Source of the DNA: Verrucomicrobiota bacterium
GTDB lineage: Bacteria > Verrucomicrobiota > Verrucomicrobiia > Verrucomicrobiales > V1-33
NCBI GenBank assembly: GCA_003402705.1
Contig: QQNF01000008.1
Location: 1-64,000 of the forward strand
DNA: 64,000 bases
Direction: 5' to 3'
The translations under genes were made by a program, and so were the position numbers. Shown here piece after piece: positions 54,978-62,981 of the stretch; positions within the stretch are counted from its first letter, which is position 1, and each line of letters begins with the position of its first letter. The notes under the pieces were generated by a model. It saw only the letters and a program-made list of their open reading frames with translations, had not been told where the DNA came from and did no database searches.

Positions 54978-56147
54978 ATGGACTTCGTCACACCACACAT
55001 CTCGACCCTCGCCCCATCGATCACCCTCGCGGTCACCAGCCAGGCTGCGAAAATGAAGAAGGAGGGCATTGACGTGTGCAGTTTCGGGGCGGGCGAGCCG
55101 GACATGGATACCCCGGCGCACATCAAGGAAGCGTGTGTGAGGGCGCTGGCGGAGGGGAAGACGAAGTACACGGCGTCGGCCGGGCTGCTGGAGTTGCGGG
55201 AGGCGATCTGTGTGAAGCTGGCGGCGGACAACCAGCTGGAGTACACGCCGGATCTGCTGAGTGTGAACTGCGGGGCGAAGCATTCGTGTTTCAACGCGAT
55301 TCTGGCGACGTGCGGGCCGGGGGATGAGGTGGTGATTCCGTCGCCGTACTGGACGAGCTATCCTGACATGGTGCGGATTGCTGGGGCGATCCCTGTGATG
55401 GTGCAGACGAAGCAGGAGAACGGGTGGAAGATGACGCCTGAGGAGTTTGAGGCGGCGATGACGCCTTCGACGAAGATGGTGATTCTGAACAGCCCGTCGA
55501 ATCCGACGGGAGCGGTTTATACCCGTGAGGAGCTGGAGCAGATCGGTGAGATTGCGGCGTCGGAGGACATTCTGATTCTGTCGGATGAGATTTACGAGAA
55601 GCTGGTGTATGAGGACACCGAGCACGTGTCGATTGCGAGCCTGAGCCGTGAGTTGAAGGAACTGACGATTGTGGTGAACGGCTTTTCGAAGGCGTACAGC
55701 ATGACTGGCTGGCGGATTGGTTATACGGCGACGGCGAACAAGAAGATTGCGGAGGCGATTGATACGATTCAGAGCCACACGACCTCGGCACCGGCGACGT
55801 TTGCGCAGTACGGGGCGCTGGCGGCATTGCAGGGTGATCAGAACATCATTGAGGACATGCGGCAGGAGTTTGATCTGCGCCGCGGGTACATGATGCGGCG
55901 GTTTCAGACCCAGACGAATCTGTCGGTGGTGGAGCCGAAGGGGGCGTTTTACTTCCTTGTGAACATCGGGCGGATGGGGATCAAGAGCGTCAATTTTGCG
56001 GAGAAGCTGCTGAGCCGCAGTCATGTGGCGGTGGTGCCGGGGATTGCGTTCGGGGCGGATGACACGATCCGGTTCAGCTATGCGTGCAGCCTTGATGTGA
56101 TCAAGAAGGGCCTGGACCGGTTTGAGGAGTTTGTGCGGTCGCACTGA
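54978..56147 (+). CDS. Aspartate aminotransferase (fold-type I, class I/II)
   Basis: This PLP enzyme interconverts aspartate and 2-oxoglutarate with oxaloacetate and glutamate. The 389-residue protein shows DVCSFGAGEPDMDTPAHIKE, YTASAGLLELREAI, PSPYWTSYPDMV, LNSPSNPTGAVYTREEL, DEIYEKLVYED and the PLP lysine K238 in NGFSKAYSMTGWRIGY, plus the carboxylate-binding Arg in DDTIRFSYACS. It belongs to the Ig (thermophile/Gram-positive-like) subgroup of aspartate aminotransferases; prephenate activity is possible. The ATG at 54978 is used; a TTG two codons upstream is also in frame. A clear terminator follows. Confidence 0.93.
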   Translation: MDFVTPHISTLAPSITLAVTSQAAKMKKEGIDVCSFGAGEPDMDTPAHIKEACVRALAEGKTKYTASAGLLELREAICVKLAADNQLEYTPDLLSVNCGAKHSCFNAILATCGPGDEVVIPSPYWTSYPDMVRIAGAIPVMVQTKQENGWKMTPEEFEAAMTPSTKMVILNSPSNPTGAVYTREELEQIGEIAASEDILILSDEIYEKLVYEDTEHVSIASLSRELKELTIVVNGFSKAYSMTGWRIGYTATANKKIAEAIDTIQSHTTSAPATFAQYGALAALQGDQNIIEDMRQEFDLRRGYMMRRFQTQTNLSVVEPKGAFYFLVNIGRMGIKSVNFAEKLLSRSHVAVVPGIAFGADDTIRFSYACSLDVIKKGLDRFEEFVRSH

Positions 56148-56168
56148 GAACTCTTTGGAGAATCAAAG

Positions 56169-56209
56169 AAACCGCCGCTCGCTGCTGATGCAGAGGGTGG
56201 CGGTTTTTT
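56169..56209 (+). terminator. Terminator after the aspartate aminotransferase gene
   Basis: An 8-bp stem (AAACCGCC at 56169-56176, GGCGGTTT at 56199-56206) overlaps a six-T run (56204-56209), 22 bases after the stop. Confidence 0.85.
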
Positions 56210-56275
56210 GTGAGGGAAGAGGAGGAGTCATGAGTTTGTGGACGAAGAAGGTTTTCACGACATGGGTTCTGTGAG

Positions 56276-56935
56276 GTGGTTGCGGGTGAGCAGGGAGATG
56301 GCGGTGCGGAGTTCTGCGGCGAGCTGCTGGCGGCGCCTTTGGGTGTTGGGACTGAGGCTGCGGAGGTGGGGCGGCTGCAGTCAGAGTTCATCAGTACGGC
56401 GCAAGGGGTGGAGACGTTTGAGGCGCTGCAGCAGCTGGTGCTGGAGGTGAATGCGGGAGTGGAGCAGGTGCGGAATTTTGCGAGGATGCTGGTGCCTGTG
56501 GAGCTGGCGTCCGGGGGGTTGGCGGCTGGGCTGGCGCCATTGGGACGGGAGATGGAGACGGTGTTCAACATCGTGTGCCGGGTGGAGGTGGCTGAGGACG
56601 TGCCTGTGCCGACGCTGGAGTTGAGTCTTGCGATGTACCGGATTGCGCAGGAAGCGGCGCGGAATGCGGTGCAGCACGGGAGGGCGAAGGAGGTGGAGAT
56701 TGTGCTGACGAGTGATGCGTACAATCTGAGGCTGCGGGTGGCGAACGAGGGGCGGAGCTGGGATCCGGATCGGGCGACGGGAGCTGGGCTGGGGTTGCGG
56801 ATCATGCGGCACCGTGCGGCTAGTGTGTGGGGGACGTTTGTGATCCATGCGACGGCGGATGGGCGTACGGAGGCCGTGTGCCGGATTCCGCATGGGCCGA
56901 GGGAGAAGGGGCAGAGGAGAACGGTTTCTCAATGA
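56276..56935 (+). CDS. Truncated NarX-type histidine kinase, probable pseudogene
   Basis: About 219 residues resemble the C-terminal part of NarX/DesK-type sensor kinases: QVRNFARMLVPVELASGGLA, the N-box YRIAQEAARNAVQHGRAKEV and G2-like GAGLGLRIMRHRA, ending VCRIPHGP. No sensor, membrane or H-box part is present; where ELHDG is expected the sequence reads GEQGDGG. The D-box Asp is replaced (VANEGRS instead of D-x-G-x-G), so ATP binding is doubtful. The GTG start at 56276 is arbitrary, because the upstream codons give no homologous N-terminus and another frame (RVSREM) may hold the missing part. The TGA stop overlaps an ATG at 56932, the usual coupling to a regulator gene, here also broken. 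Confidence 0.6.
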   Translation: MVAGEQGDGGAEFCGELLAAPLGVGTEAAEVGRLQSEFISTAQGVETFEALQQLVLEVNAGVEQVRNFARMLVPVELASGGLAAGLAPLGREMETVFNIVCRVEVAEDVPVPTLELSLAMYRIAQEAARNAVQHGRAKEVEIVLTSDAYNLRLRVANEGRSWDPDRATGAGLGLRIMRHRAASVWGTFVIHATADGRTEAVCRIPHGPREKGQRRTVSQ

Positions 56936-56959
56936 ATACGAAGACATCTGAGTCCGAAG

Positions 56960-57247
56960 GTGAAGGCCAAGGTGCTGCAGAATCTGTTTCCGGACACGGC
57001 GTCGCGGAAGATGGATCTGAGCAGGTGTTCGGACCGTGAGCTGCAGGTGTTTGAGCTGCTGGGGGCTGGACGGAGCACGCGGGAGATCGGGGAGCATTTG
57101 AAGCTCAGTCCGAAGACGGTGGAGACGTACCGTGAGAATCTGAAGAAGAAGCTGCGGTTGCAGGATGGGGCGGCGCTGCTGCGAGCGGCGACGCTGTGGG
57201 CGGAGTCCGGGAGTCTGGGGAAGGAGACGGGTGCGGCCGGGGACTGA
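56960..57247 (+). CDS. LuxR/NarL-type HTH fragment lacking its receiver domain, probable pseudogene
   Basis: Ninety-five residues carry a clear NarL/LuxR DNA-binding domain: CSDRELQVFELLGAGRSTRE, IGEHLKLSPKTVETYRENLK, KKLRLQDGAALLRAATLW. The N-terminal receiver domain of about 120 residues is absent. An ATG at 56932 overlaps the kinase stop and would begin MNTKTS in another frame; in the HTH frame the upstream residues SPKVKAKVLQNLF look like the normal receiver-HTH linker, so a deletion junction lies near 56950. GTG 56960 is the first usable start. It may still bind DNA, but without phosphorylation control. Confidence 0.65.
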   Translation: MKAKVLQNLFPDTASRKMDLSRCSDRELQVFELLGAGRSTREIGEHLKLSPKTVETYRENLKKKLRLQDGAALLRAATLWAESGSLGKETGAAGD

Positions 57248-57284
57248 GGGGTGGCGTGGAGGATTGTCAGGGGCTGAGATATGC

Positions 57285-57473
57285 GGCGTTCCTACAGAAC
57301 GCCGGGCTCGGGCGGGGTGGTACCCAGAGCGATGCTCTGGTATACGGTGTCCCGTTGGGACACAGGACGGAGGTGAATGGCGCAAAGATGAGAGAGGTCA
57401 CAGGCGGGACGCCCGTGCCATTTTGCTTCGCGGGTCTGAGGTCACAGGCGGGATGCCCGTGCCACTTTGCTTC
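57285..57473. repeat. Cluster of REP-like hairpins between convergent genes
   Basis: Three short hairpins follow each other: GGCGTTC-N5-GAACGCC (57285-57303), CCAGAGC-GAT-GCTCTGG (57324-57340) and GTGTCCC-GTT-GGGACAC (57347-57363). Then come two copies of a 36-base unit, GAGGTCACAGGCGGGA..., at 57394-57429 and 57438-57473, each with an imperfect CACAGGCG/CGCCCGTG stem in the first copy and a variant in the second. The array fills the gap between the HTH fragment and the convergent aroC. Confidence 0.8.
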
Positions 57474-57492
57474 TTATGTTAGCGCCATGGGG

Positions 57493-58578
57493 TCAGGGGC
57501 ACTGGGCGCGGTGGCGGAGGAGGTGGTCTGTGAGGACGAGGAGGGACATGGCTTCGACCATGGGGACGGCGCGTGGGAGGACGCAGGGGTCGTGGCGGCC
57601 GCGGCCTTTGAGGGTGGTGTCCTCGTGAGGGAGGGCGGTGACGGTGTCCTGTTCGGACATGATCGTGGCGACGGGTTTGAAGGCGACCTTGAAGGTGATG
57701 GGTTCTCCGTTGGAGATGCCGCCCTGGACACCGCCGGAGCGGTTGGAGGTGGTGCGGACCCTGCCGTCGTGCATGCGGAAGGCGTCGTTGTGTTCGCGGC
57801 CTGTTAGGAGAGTGCCTGCGAAGCCGCTGCCGATTTCGAAGCCTTTGGTGGCGGGGAGGCTGAGCATGGCTTTGGCGAGATCGGCTTCGAGCCTGTCGAA
57901 GACGGGTTCGCCGAGGCCTGGTGGGCAGTTGCGGATGACGCAGGCGACGGTGCCGCCGACGCTGTTGCCGTCGGAGCGGATCTGGCGGATGAGGTCGGTC
58001 ATGGGGCCGACGGCGTTGGGGTCGGCGGTGCGGACGATATTGGATTCGACGTCGGCTGAGGTGACGGTGTCGGGGTTGACGGAGGCTTGGAGGTGCTGGA
58101 CGGAGTCGACCCATGCGATGACTTCGAGGCCTGGAGCGAGGGCGGCGAGGACCTTGCGGGCGACGGCGGCGGCGGCGACGCGGCCGATGGTTTCGCGGGC
58201 GGAGGATCTGCCGCCGCCTTGCCAGTTGCGGATGCCGTATTTGGCGTCGTAGGTGTAGTCGGCGTGGCTGGGGCGGTATTTGCCGGCCATTTCGGAGTAG
58301 GCTTCGGGGCGGGCGTCCTCGTTACGGACCATGATGGAGATGGGGGAGCCGAGGGTGAGCCCGTTGAAGACGCCGGAGAGGATTTCGCAGCGGTCGAGTT
58401 CCTTGCGAGGGGTGACGATGTCGCTCTGGCCGGGGCGGCGGCGGTCGAGGTCGAGCTGGATGTCTTCTGCGGTGAGGGGGAGTCTGGGTGGGCAGCCGTC
58501 GATGACGACGCCGACGCCACCGCCGTGGCTTTCACCCCATGTGGAAATTCTGAAGAGCTGGCCCCATTGACTGGACAT
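57493..58578 (-). CDS. aroC: Chorismate synthase
   Basis: Chorismate synthase makes chorismate from 5-enolpyruvylshikimate-3-phosphate with reduced FMN, the last step of the shikimate pathway and the source of the substrate for PabB. The 361-residue protein shows [86 protein letters not shown] and [15 protein letters not shown]. The ATG at 58578 gives the standard N-terminus [20 protein letters not shown]. It follows the CxxCH gene by 51 bases on the same strand. Confidence 0.97.
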   Translation of the reverse strand: MSSQWGQLFRISTWGESHGGGVGVVIDGCPPRLPLTAEDIQLDLDRRRPGQSDIVTPRKELDRCEILSGVFNGLTLGSPISIMVRNEDARPEAYSEMAGKYRPSHADYTYDAKYGIRNWQGGGRSSARETIGRVAAAAVARKVLAALAPGLEVIAWVDSVQHLQASVNPDTVTSADVESNIVRTADPNAVGPMTDLIRQIRSDGNSVGGTVACVIRNCPPGLGEPVFDRLEADLAKAMLSLPATKGFEIGSGFAGTLLTGREHNDAFRMHDGRVRTTSNRSGGVQGGISNGEPITFKVAFKPVATIMSEQDTVTALPHEDTTLKGRGRHDPCVLPRAVPMVEAMSLLVLTDHLLRHRAQCP

Positions 58579-58629
58579 AGTGGGGTCGGGATAGACTGAT
58601 GGGGAGAGGGGGGCAAGCCGGGATATGGG

Positions 58630-59937
58630 TCAGCCGTTTTTCCATGAGGGAGGGAGGTCTGATTTGGTGGCGCGGAGGATGGCGAGGATGTCGGCGCGTT
58701 CTGAGGTGGAGAGGTGGGAGTAGCCGGGGATTGGGGTGGGTGAGGAGAGGATCTGGAAGAGGCGCGCGTAGAGCATGGTGCGGAAGCGGTTGGGGAGGGC
58801 GTCCCATTGCTGGGAGTAGATGAGGTAGCTGCAGCGGTATTTGAAGAGACGGGTGAGGAGGTTGAAGTCCTTGAGGGATTTGCCGTCCGGGGAGGGTTTG
58901 CGATTGGCGCGGAAGGAGGATTGGAAGTCGTGGTGGCCGTCGATGCCGCCGTCGGGGAGGGGAGCTTCCTCGCAGAAGAGGAGGCAGCGCATGATTTTTT
59001 CGGTGTGGCTTTCGGCGACGATTTTTGTGGAGCCGACGAAGTCGTCGGTTTCTGGTTCTGCTAGTTCGCGGCGGAGTGCTTTCTGGCGGGTGATGGCGCT
59101 GCGGAGGTCGTAGGCGGCCTCGGTGAGGCGGCTTTGCATGGCGACCTGGTGTTCGAGCGTCATGAGGGCGACGATGTCGCTGTCTGGTCGGAGGTGTGAG
59201 GAGGTCTTGAAGAAGTGGTCGAGGGAGGAGAGGTTAGCGCCGGGTTCCCTGTCGAGGGAGACATTGCCATTGAGCTGGGTGGCGGTGGCGTTGCCCATGT
59301 GGCGGGCGTTGCCGTGGTTGCCGGTGACGTACCAGCCGCCCCAGCGGGATTCGATGGGGCTGGAGTGGTCGATGAGGGAAGTGCCGGCCTGGAGGAGCGG
59401 GGTGCCGTCTTTGTCAGGGAAGACCGAGCGGATCATGACGCCGGGGACGTTGTTGGTCATGCTGCCGCCGTGGCAGTTCATGCAGATTTCGGAGCGGTCG
59501 AGGCGCGGGGTGGCGCGGTCTGGGCGGTCGGTGTTGAGGGAGTAGAAGATTGGGCCGAGGTGGGGGTCGAGGCCTGCGAATTCGATGAGACCGCCGGGGA
59601 CCCAGCCGACGTAGGTATCGTCGCTGAAGTAGACGGCGCGGGGGTTGGAGGGAGTGATGCGGTCTCTCTGGACGCTGGTTTTGGAGAAGACGAGGACCTG
59701 GGAGGCTTCGGGGACGGCGAGTTCGGCGAGGATGCGGCGGAGGAGGGCTTTGGGGTTGGAGGGGTCGATGGGGAAGCGGCCGGATTGGAGGGCGGCGTCG
59801 AGGGCGGTGCAGCGGTCGTGGAGTGGGGCGGAGAAGTAGTGGTGGGGGGCTTCTTCGTATTCGATGCGCTGGGCGGAGGCTGGGGAGAGCGCGGCGGCGA
59901 GGGTAGCGGCGGCGGCAAGGGCGGGAGAGAGGCGCAT
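58630..59937 (-). CDS. Exported single-CxxCH protein, unknown function
   Basis: The 435-residue protein has a signal peptide ending LAAALSPASAQ and one candidate c-haem motif, C152-M-N-C-H156 in SEICMNCHGGSMTN. Other conserved-looking segments are YVGWVPGGLIEFAGLDPHLG, WGGWYVTGNHGNARHMGN and a run of helices between 270 and 420 (MTLEHQVAMQSRLTEAAYDL, LKDFNLLTRLFKYRCSYLIY). Proteins with this single haem motif and layout are, in my recollection, seen in Planctomycetes and Verrucomicrobia without an assigned role. Periplasmic electron transfer is a guess. It lies 51 bases upstream of aroC on the same strand. Confidence 0.8.
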   Translation of the reverse strand: MRLSPALAAAATLAAALSPASAQRIEYEEAPHHYFSAPLHDRCTALDAALQSGRFPIDPSNPKALLRRILAELAVPEASQVLVFSKTSVQRDRITPSNPRAVYFSDDTYVGWVPGGLIEFAGLDPHLGPIFYSLNTDRPDRATPRLDRSEICMNCHGGSMTNNVPGVMIRSVFPDKDGTPLLQAGTSLIDHSSPIESRWGGWYVTGNHGNARHMGNATATQLNGNVSLDREPGANLSSLDHFFKTSSHLRPDSDIVALMTLEHQVAMQSRLTEAAYDLRSAITRQKALRRELAEPETDDFVGSTKIVAESHTEKIMRCLLFCEEAPLPDGGIDGHHDFQSSFRANRKPSPDGKSLKDFNLLTRLFKYRCSYLIYSQQWDALPNRFRTMLYARLFQILSSPTPIPGYSHLSTSERADILAILRATKSDLPPSWKNG

Positions 59938-60020
59938 GGGAGGACGATGCGAGGGCGGGCGCGGTTCTGCCGCGTGGATATTGGCGAAAGCTGTGCGGAT
60001 CTTGGTTTCCGCTTGGAAAG

Positions 60021-61202
60021 TTACATGCCAGGGTCGTCGGTGGAGACTGGTTCTGGTCTGGCGGCTTCGAGGGCGTAGGCGAGGTGAGGGGTGTAGAGGA
60101 GCGGTTCGAGGAGGAAGGAGTCGTGGCCCTTGTGGCTATGGGCGGTGATGTGCATGACGCTGACGCCGGCGTCTTCGAGGTGGCGGACGAGGGCGGCTTG
60201 TTCTTCTGGGTAGAAGCAGAAGTCGCTATCGATGCTGAAGACGAGGAAGTGGTGGTGGTGGGCGCGGCAGCGTTCGAGGAGGTCGGGCCATGAGTTGGCG
60301 TCGGCTTCGCGGACGGGGTCGAAGGAGGACCACATTTCGCAGATGCGGAGGTAGGTATTGGCGTCGAAGCGTTTCACGAATTTCTTGCCCTGGTGGAGGA
60401 TGTAGGATTCGACGTTGTCGCGGAGCCGGTACCATGAGAGGCCCTCGTCGGGTTGGCGGACATCGCCGCGGGCGCGTTTTTCGATTTCGTCGAGGTGGAC
60501 GAAGGTTTTGTGGGAGATCATGCGGGCGAGGGCGAGCCCGTAGAGAGGGGGATCGGAGTCGTAGTAGTCGCCGCCGCGGAAGTTGCGGTCATTTTCGATG
60601 GCGAGCATCTGTTCGAAGATGATGAGGCGGTTGAGGACGGTGGTGCGGCAGCCTGAGGCGAGGGGGACGACGAGTCGGACGCGGTCTGGGGCTGTGGTGG
60701 CGAGGTTGAGGGCGCAGAGACCGCCGACGCTGGCTCCGATGACGGCGTGGAGCGTGTGGATGCCGAGGTAGTCGAGGAGGAGGAGATTGGCGCGGACGTT
60801 GTCGTTGACGGAGACGTGGGGGAATTGAGCGCCCCATGGTTTACCGGAGGCAGGGTTGGTGGAGGCTGGGCCGGTGGAGCCGTAGCAACCGCCGAGGGTA
60901 TTGGCGCAGATGACGAACCACTTGCGGGTGTCGAGGGCCTTGCCTGGGCCGATGAAGTCGGACCACCAGCCGTGGTGGCATTCTTCGGTCCAGCGGCCGT
61001 CGGTGCCGGGGACGTCTGGGTTGAAGCCTGCGGCGTGGTGGCTGCCGGAGAGGGCGTGGAAGAGGAGGATGGCGTTGCTGCGGTCGGCGTTGAGTTCGCC
61101 CCATGATTCGTAGGCGAGGGTGAATTCCGGGAGGGCTTCACCCGAGTGGAGGGGGAAGGGGGATGGGTGGTGGAAGAACCGGGTGGAGACGGTTGCGGGC
61201 AT
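60021..61202 (-). CDS. metX: Homoserine O-acetyltransferase (MetX, alpha/beta hydrolase)
   Basis: MetX acylates homoserine with acetyl-CoA at the entry of methionine synthesis; close relatives use succinyl-CoA, which sequence by eye cannot exclude. The 393-residue protein shows FTLAYESWGELNADRSNAIL, LFHALSGSHHAAG, WWSDFIGPGKALDTRKWFVI, NTLGGCYGSTGP, the nucleophile elbow GASVGG with S158, and the Asp and His of the triad in FSIDSDFCFYP and AHSHKGHDSFLLE. The ATG at 61202 is used; 134 open codons upstream run into the divergent transporter and do not match the family. No metY or metZ is next to it. Confidence 0.93.
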   Translation of the reverse strand: MPATVSTRFFHHPSPFPLHSGEALPEFTLAYESWGELNADRSNAILLFHALSGSHHAAGFNPDVPGTDGRWTEECHHGWWSDFIGPGKALDTRKWFVICANTLGGCYGSTGPASTNPASGKPWGAQFPHVSVNDNVRANLLLLDYLGIHTLHAVIGASVGGLCALNLATTAPDRVRLVVPLASGCRTTVLNRLIIFEQMLAIENDRNFRGGDYYDSDPPLYGLALARMISHKTFVHLDEIEKRARGDVRQPDEGLSWYRLRDNVESYILHQGKKFVKRFDANTYLRICEMWSSFDPVREADANSWPDLLERCRAHHHHFLVFSIDSDFCFYPEEQAALVRHLEDAGVSVMHITAHSHKGHDSFLLEPLLYTPHLAYALEAARPEPVSTDDPGM

Positions 61203-61368
61203 GGGGAAGGAGGGCCGGGGAGTTGGGAAGGGAAGAGAGCGCCGGGCGGGAGGGAGTGCAAGCTGCTTCCATGATGCTGGAAGCTGAGGAGGAGAGGGGA
61301 GAGGAGTGTCCGGGGTTGTGGGAGGGGAAAAGCGGCGGATGGTCGGCGAGAATTTTCCGAACTGCATT

Positions 61369-62892
61369 ATGACTGAAAGACCCTCGGCCGGAATGGTGGT
61401 GCTGCGCACGTTGTTGTTGGGGATTTTCTGTGTGGTGATCGGGTGGCTGGCGGCGGTGCAGGCGAAGCTGGGGATGGTGCCGGGGGTGGTGACGGGGGCG
61501 GCGATTTTCGGGATTGGGTCGTTTGCGCTGCTGAGGTTGGCGGGGGCACCGGGGAGTTTGTGGGTGACGTTCGGGATCAAGTTTTTCAGTGTGACGGCGT
61601 ACAAGATTGTGACGGTGGTGCTGGTGAGTTATCTGGTGAAGGACTGCGGGTTGAAGGACACGTCGGCGCAGTGGTTGTTCGGGGTGTGGGGGATGTTCAT
61701 GTCGGTGGCGACGCTGTTGTCGGGGTCGCTGACGGACGTGCTGGGGTTGCGGAAGACCTTGTTAGCGGGAGTGCTGCTGTGTCTGGTGTCGCGGGTGCTG
61801 ATGCTGGTGAGTGTGAATCCGTATGTGGTGCTGGTGCTGGGGATGGTGCCGCTGGCGGTGGGTGAGGCGTTGTGCACGCCGGTGCTGGTGGCGGCGACGC
61901 GGCGGTTTACGGACACGTCGCAGCGGTCGGTGGCGTTTTCGGTGTTTTACGCGATTTTGAATCTGGGGTTCATGGTGGGGTATTTTGTGAGGGACGGCGT
62001 GCAGCAGGGAGGGCCGGTGGCGGTGTGGGGGATGGAGTTTTCGGTGCAGCGGGTGCTGTTTGCGGTGAGTTTCGGGATTGAGTTGCTAGTGCTGCCCCTT
62101 GTGCTGCTGATGCGGGACCGGAGTGTGGAGGGACTGGCGATGGTGCCGGTGGCGGGTTTCCGTGCGGCGGTGGGGCAGACGGCGGGGATGTTCCGGACGA
62201 TGGTGGAGCATCCTGGGTTCCGGAGACTGCTGGTGTTTCTGCTGATGATCGGGATCCTGAAGATTGTGTTCAACATTATGGACGCGGTGCTGCCGACGTT
62301 TGCGGAGCGTGAGATTGGCGGGGAGGGAGCGGCGCGGGTGGGGCGGTTGAATGCGGTGAACAGCATTCTGATTCTGGTGCTGGCACCGGCGGTGGGGATG
62401 ATGACGCGGCGGTATTCGGCGTATGCGATGGTGATCTTTGGTGGGTTTATTACGGCGCTGTCGTTTGTGTTTCTGGCGTTGCCGCCGGGGTGGTTTGCGG
62501 GGGTGACGGCGGGGCCGGTGGGGGAGTGGATCGGGCGTGGGTATCTGGAGTTGAAGGGGACGGTGCATCCTTATCTGGTGATGATTCTGTTCTGGCAGGT
62601 GGTGTTTTCGGTGGGGGAGGCGTTCTATTCGCCGCGTGTGTATGAGTATGCGGTGGCGATTGCGCCGAAGGGACAGGAGGCGTCGTATGCGTCGTTGTCG
62701 GCGGTGCCGCTGCTGATGGGGAAGATGATCAACAGTGCGTTGTTCGGGACGATGCTGTCGCGGTTCTGTCCTGCGGAGGGGCCGAGGAATTCGAGTCTGA
62801 TGTGGCTGATTGGCGGGTTGCTGGTGCTGGCTGCGCCGCTGGGGTTGCTGGTGCTGCAGCCTTATATCCGGGTGAAGGAAGAGGGGCGGTGA
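61369..62892 (+). CDS. Major facilitator superfamily transporter
   Basis: The 507-residue protein has about 12 hydrophobic spans, from VVLRTLLLGIFCVVIGWLAA to WLIGGLLVLAAPLGLLVLQP. The loop between spans 2 and 3 reads GSLTDVLGLRKTLLAGV, an MFS signature. The sequence has an internal soluble stretch (RDRSVEGLAMVPVAGFRAAV) between the two six-helix halves. No transport substrate can be named; drug, sugar and peptide exporters share this layout. It is divergent from metX. The ATG at 61369 lies after the weak sequence CCGAACTGCATT and has no Shine-Dalgarno sequence; 21 upstream codons are open but unlikely. Confidence 0.9.
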   Translation: MTERPSAGMVVLRTLLLGIFCVVIGWLAAVQAKLGMVPGVVTGAAIFGIGSFALLRLAGAPGSLWVTFGIKFFSVTAYKIVTVVLVSYLVKDCGLKDTSAQWLFGVWGMFMSVATLLSGSLTDVLGLRKTLLAGVLLCLVSRVLMLVSVNPYVVLVLGMVPLAVGEALCTPVLVAATRRFTDTSQRSVAFSVFYAILNLGFMVGYFVRDGVQQGGPVAVWGMEFSVQRVLFAVSFGIELLVLPLVLLMRDRSVEGLAMVPVAGFRAAVGQTAGMFRTMVEHPGFRRLLVFLLMIGILKIVFNIMDAVLPTFAEREIGGEGAARVGRLNAVNSILILVLAPAVGMMTRRYSAYAMVIFGGFITALSFVFLALPPGWFAGVTAGPVGEWIGRGYLELKGTVHPYLVMILFWQVVFSVGEAFYSPRVYEYAVAIAPKGQEASYASLSAVPLLMGKMINSALFGTMLSRFCPAEGPRNSSLMWLIGGLLVLAAPLGLLVLQPYIRVKEEGR

Positions 62893-62894
62893 GC

Positions 62895-62935
62895 AAAGAA
62901 AAGGCGGCACCGTCCTTGAGAAGGACGATGCCGCC
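62895..62935 (-). terminator. Terminator of the autotransporter-strand gene, shared with the MFS gene
   Basis: A long hairpin (GGCGGCA..CGTCCTT / AAGGACG..TGCCGCC, one mismatch, loop GAG, 62903-62935) lies between convergent genes. On the minus strand it is followed by TTTTCTTTG (from 62902 downwards), a terminator tail for the minus-strand gene. Confidence 0.8.
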
Positions 62936-62981
62936 GTGGGGTTTGTGAGGGGTTGTCAGGATCGGTCAGGAACCGAGGCGA

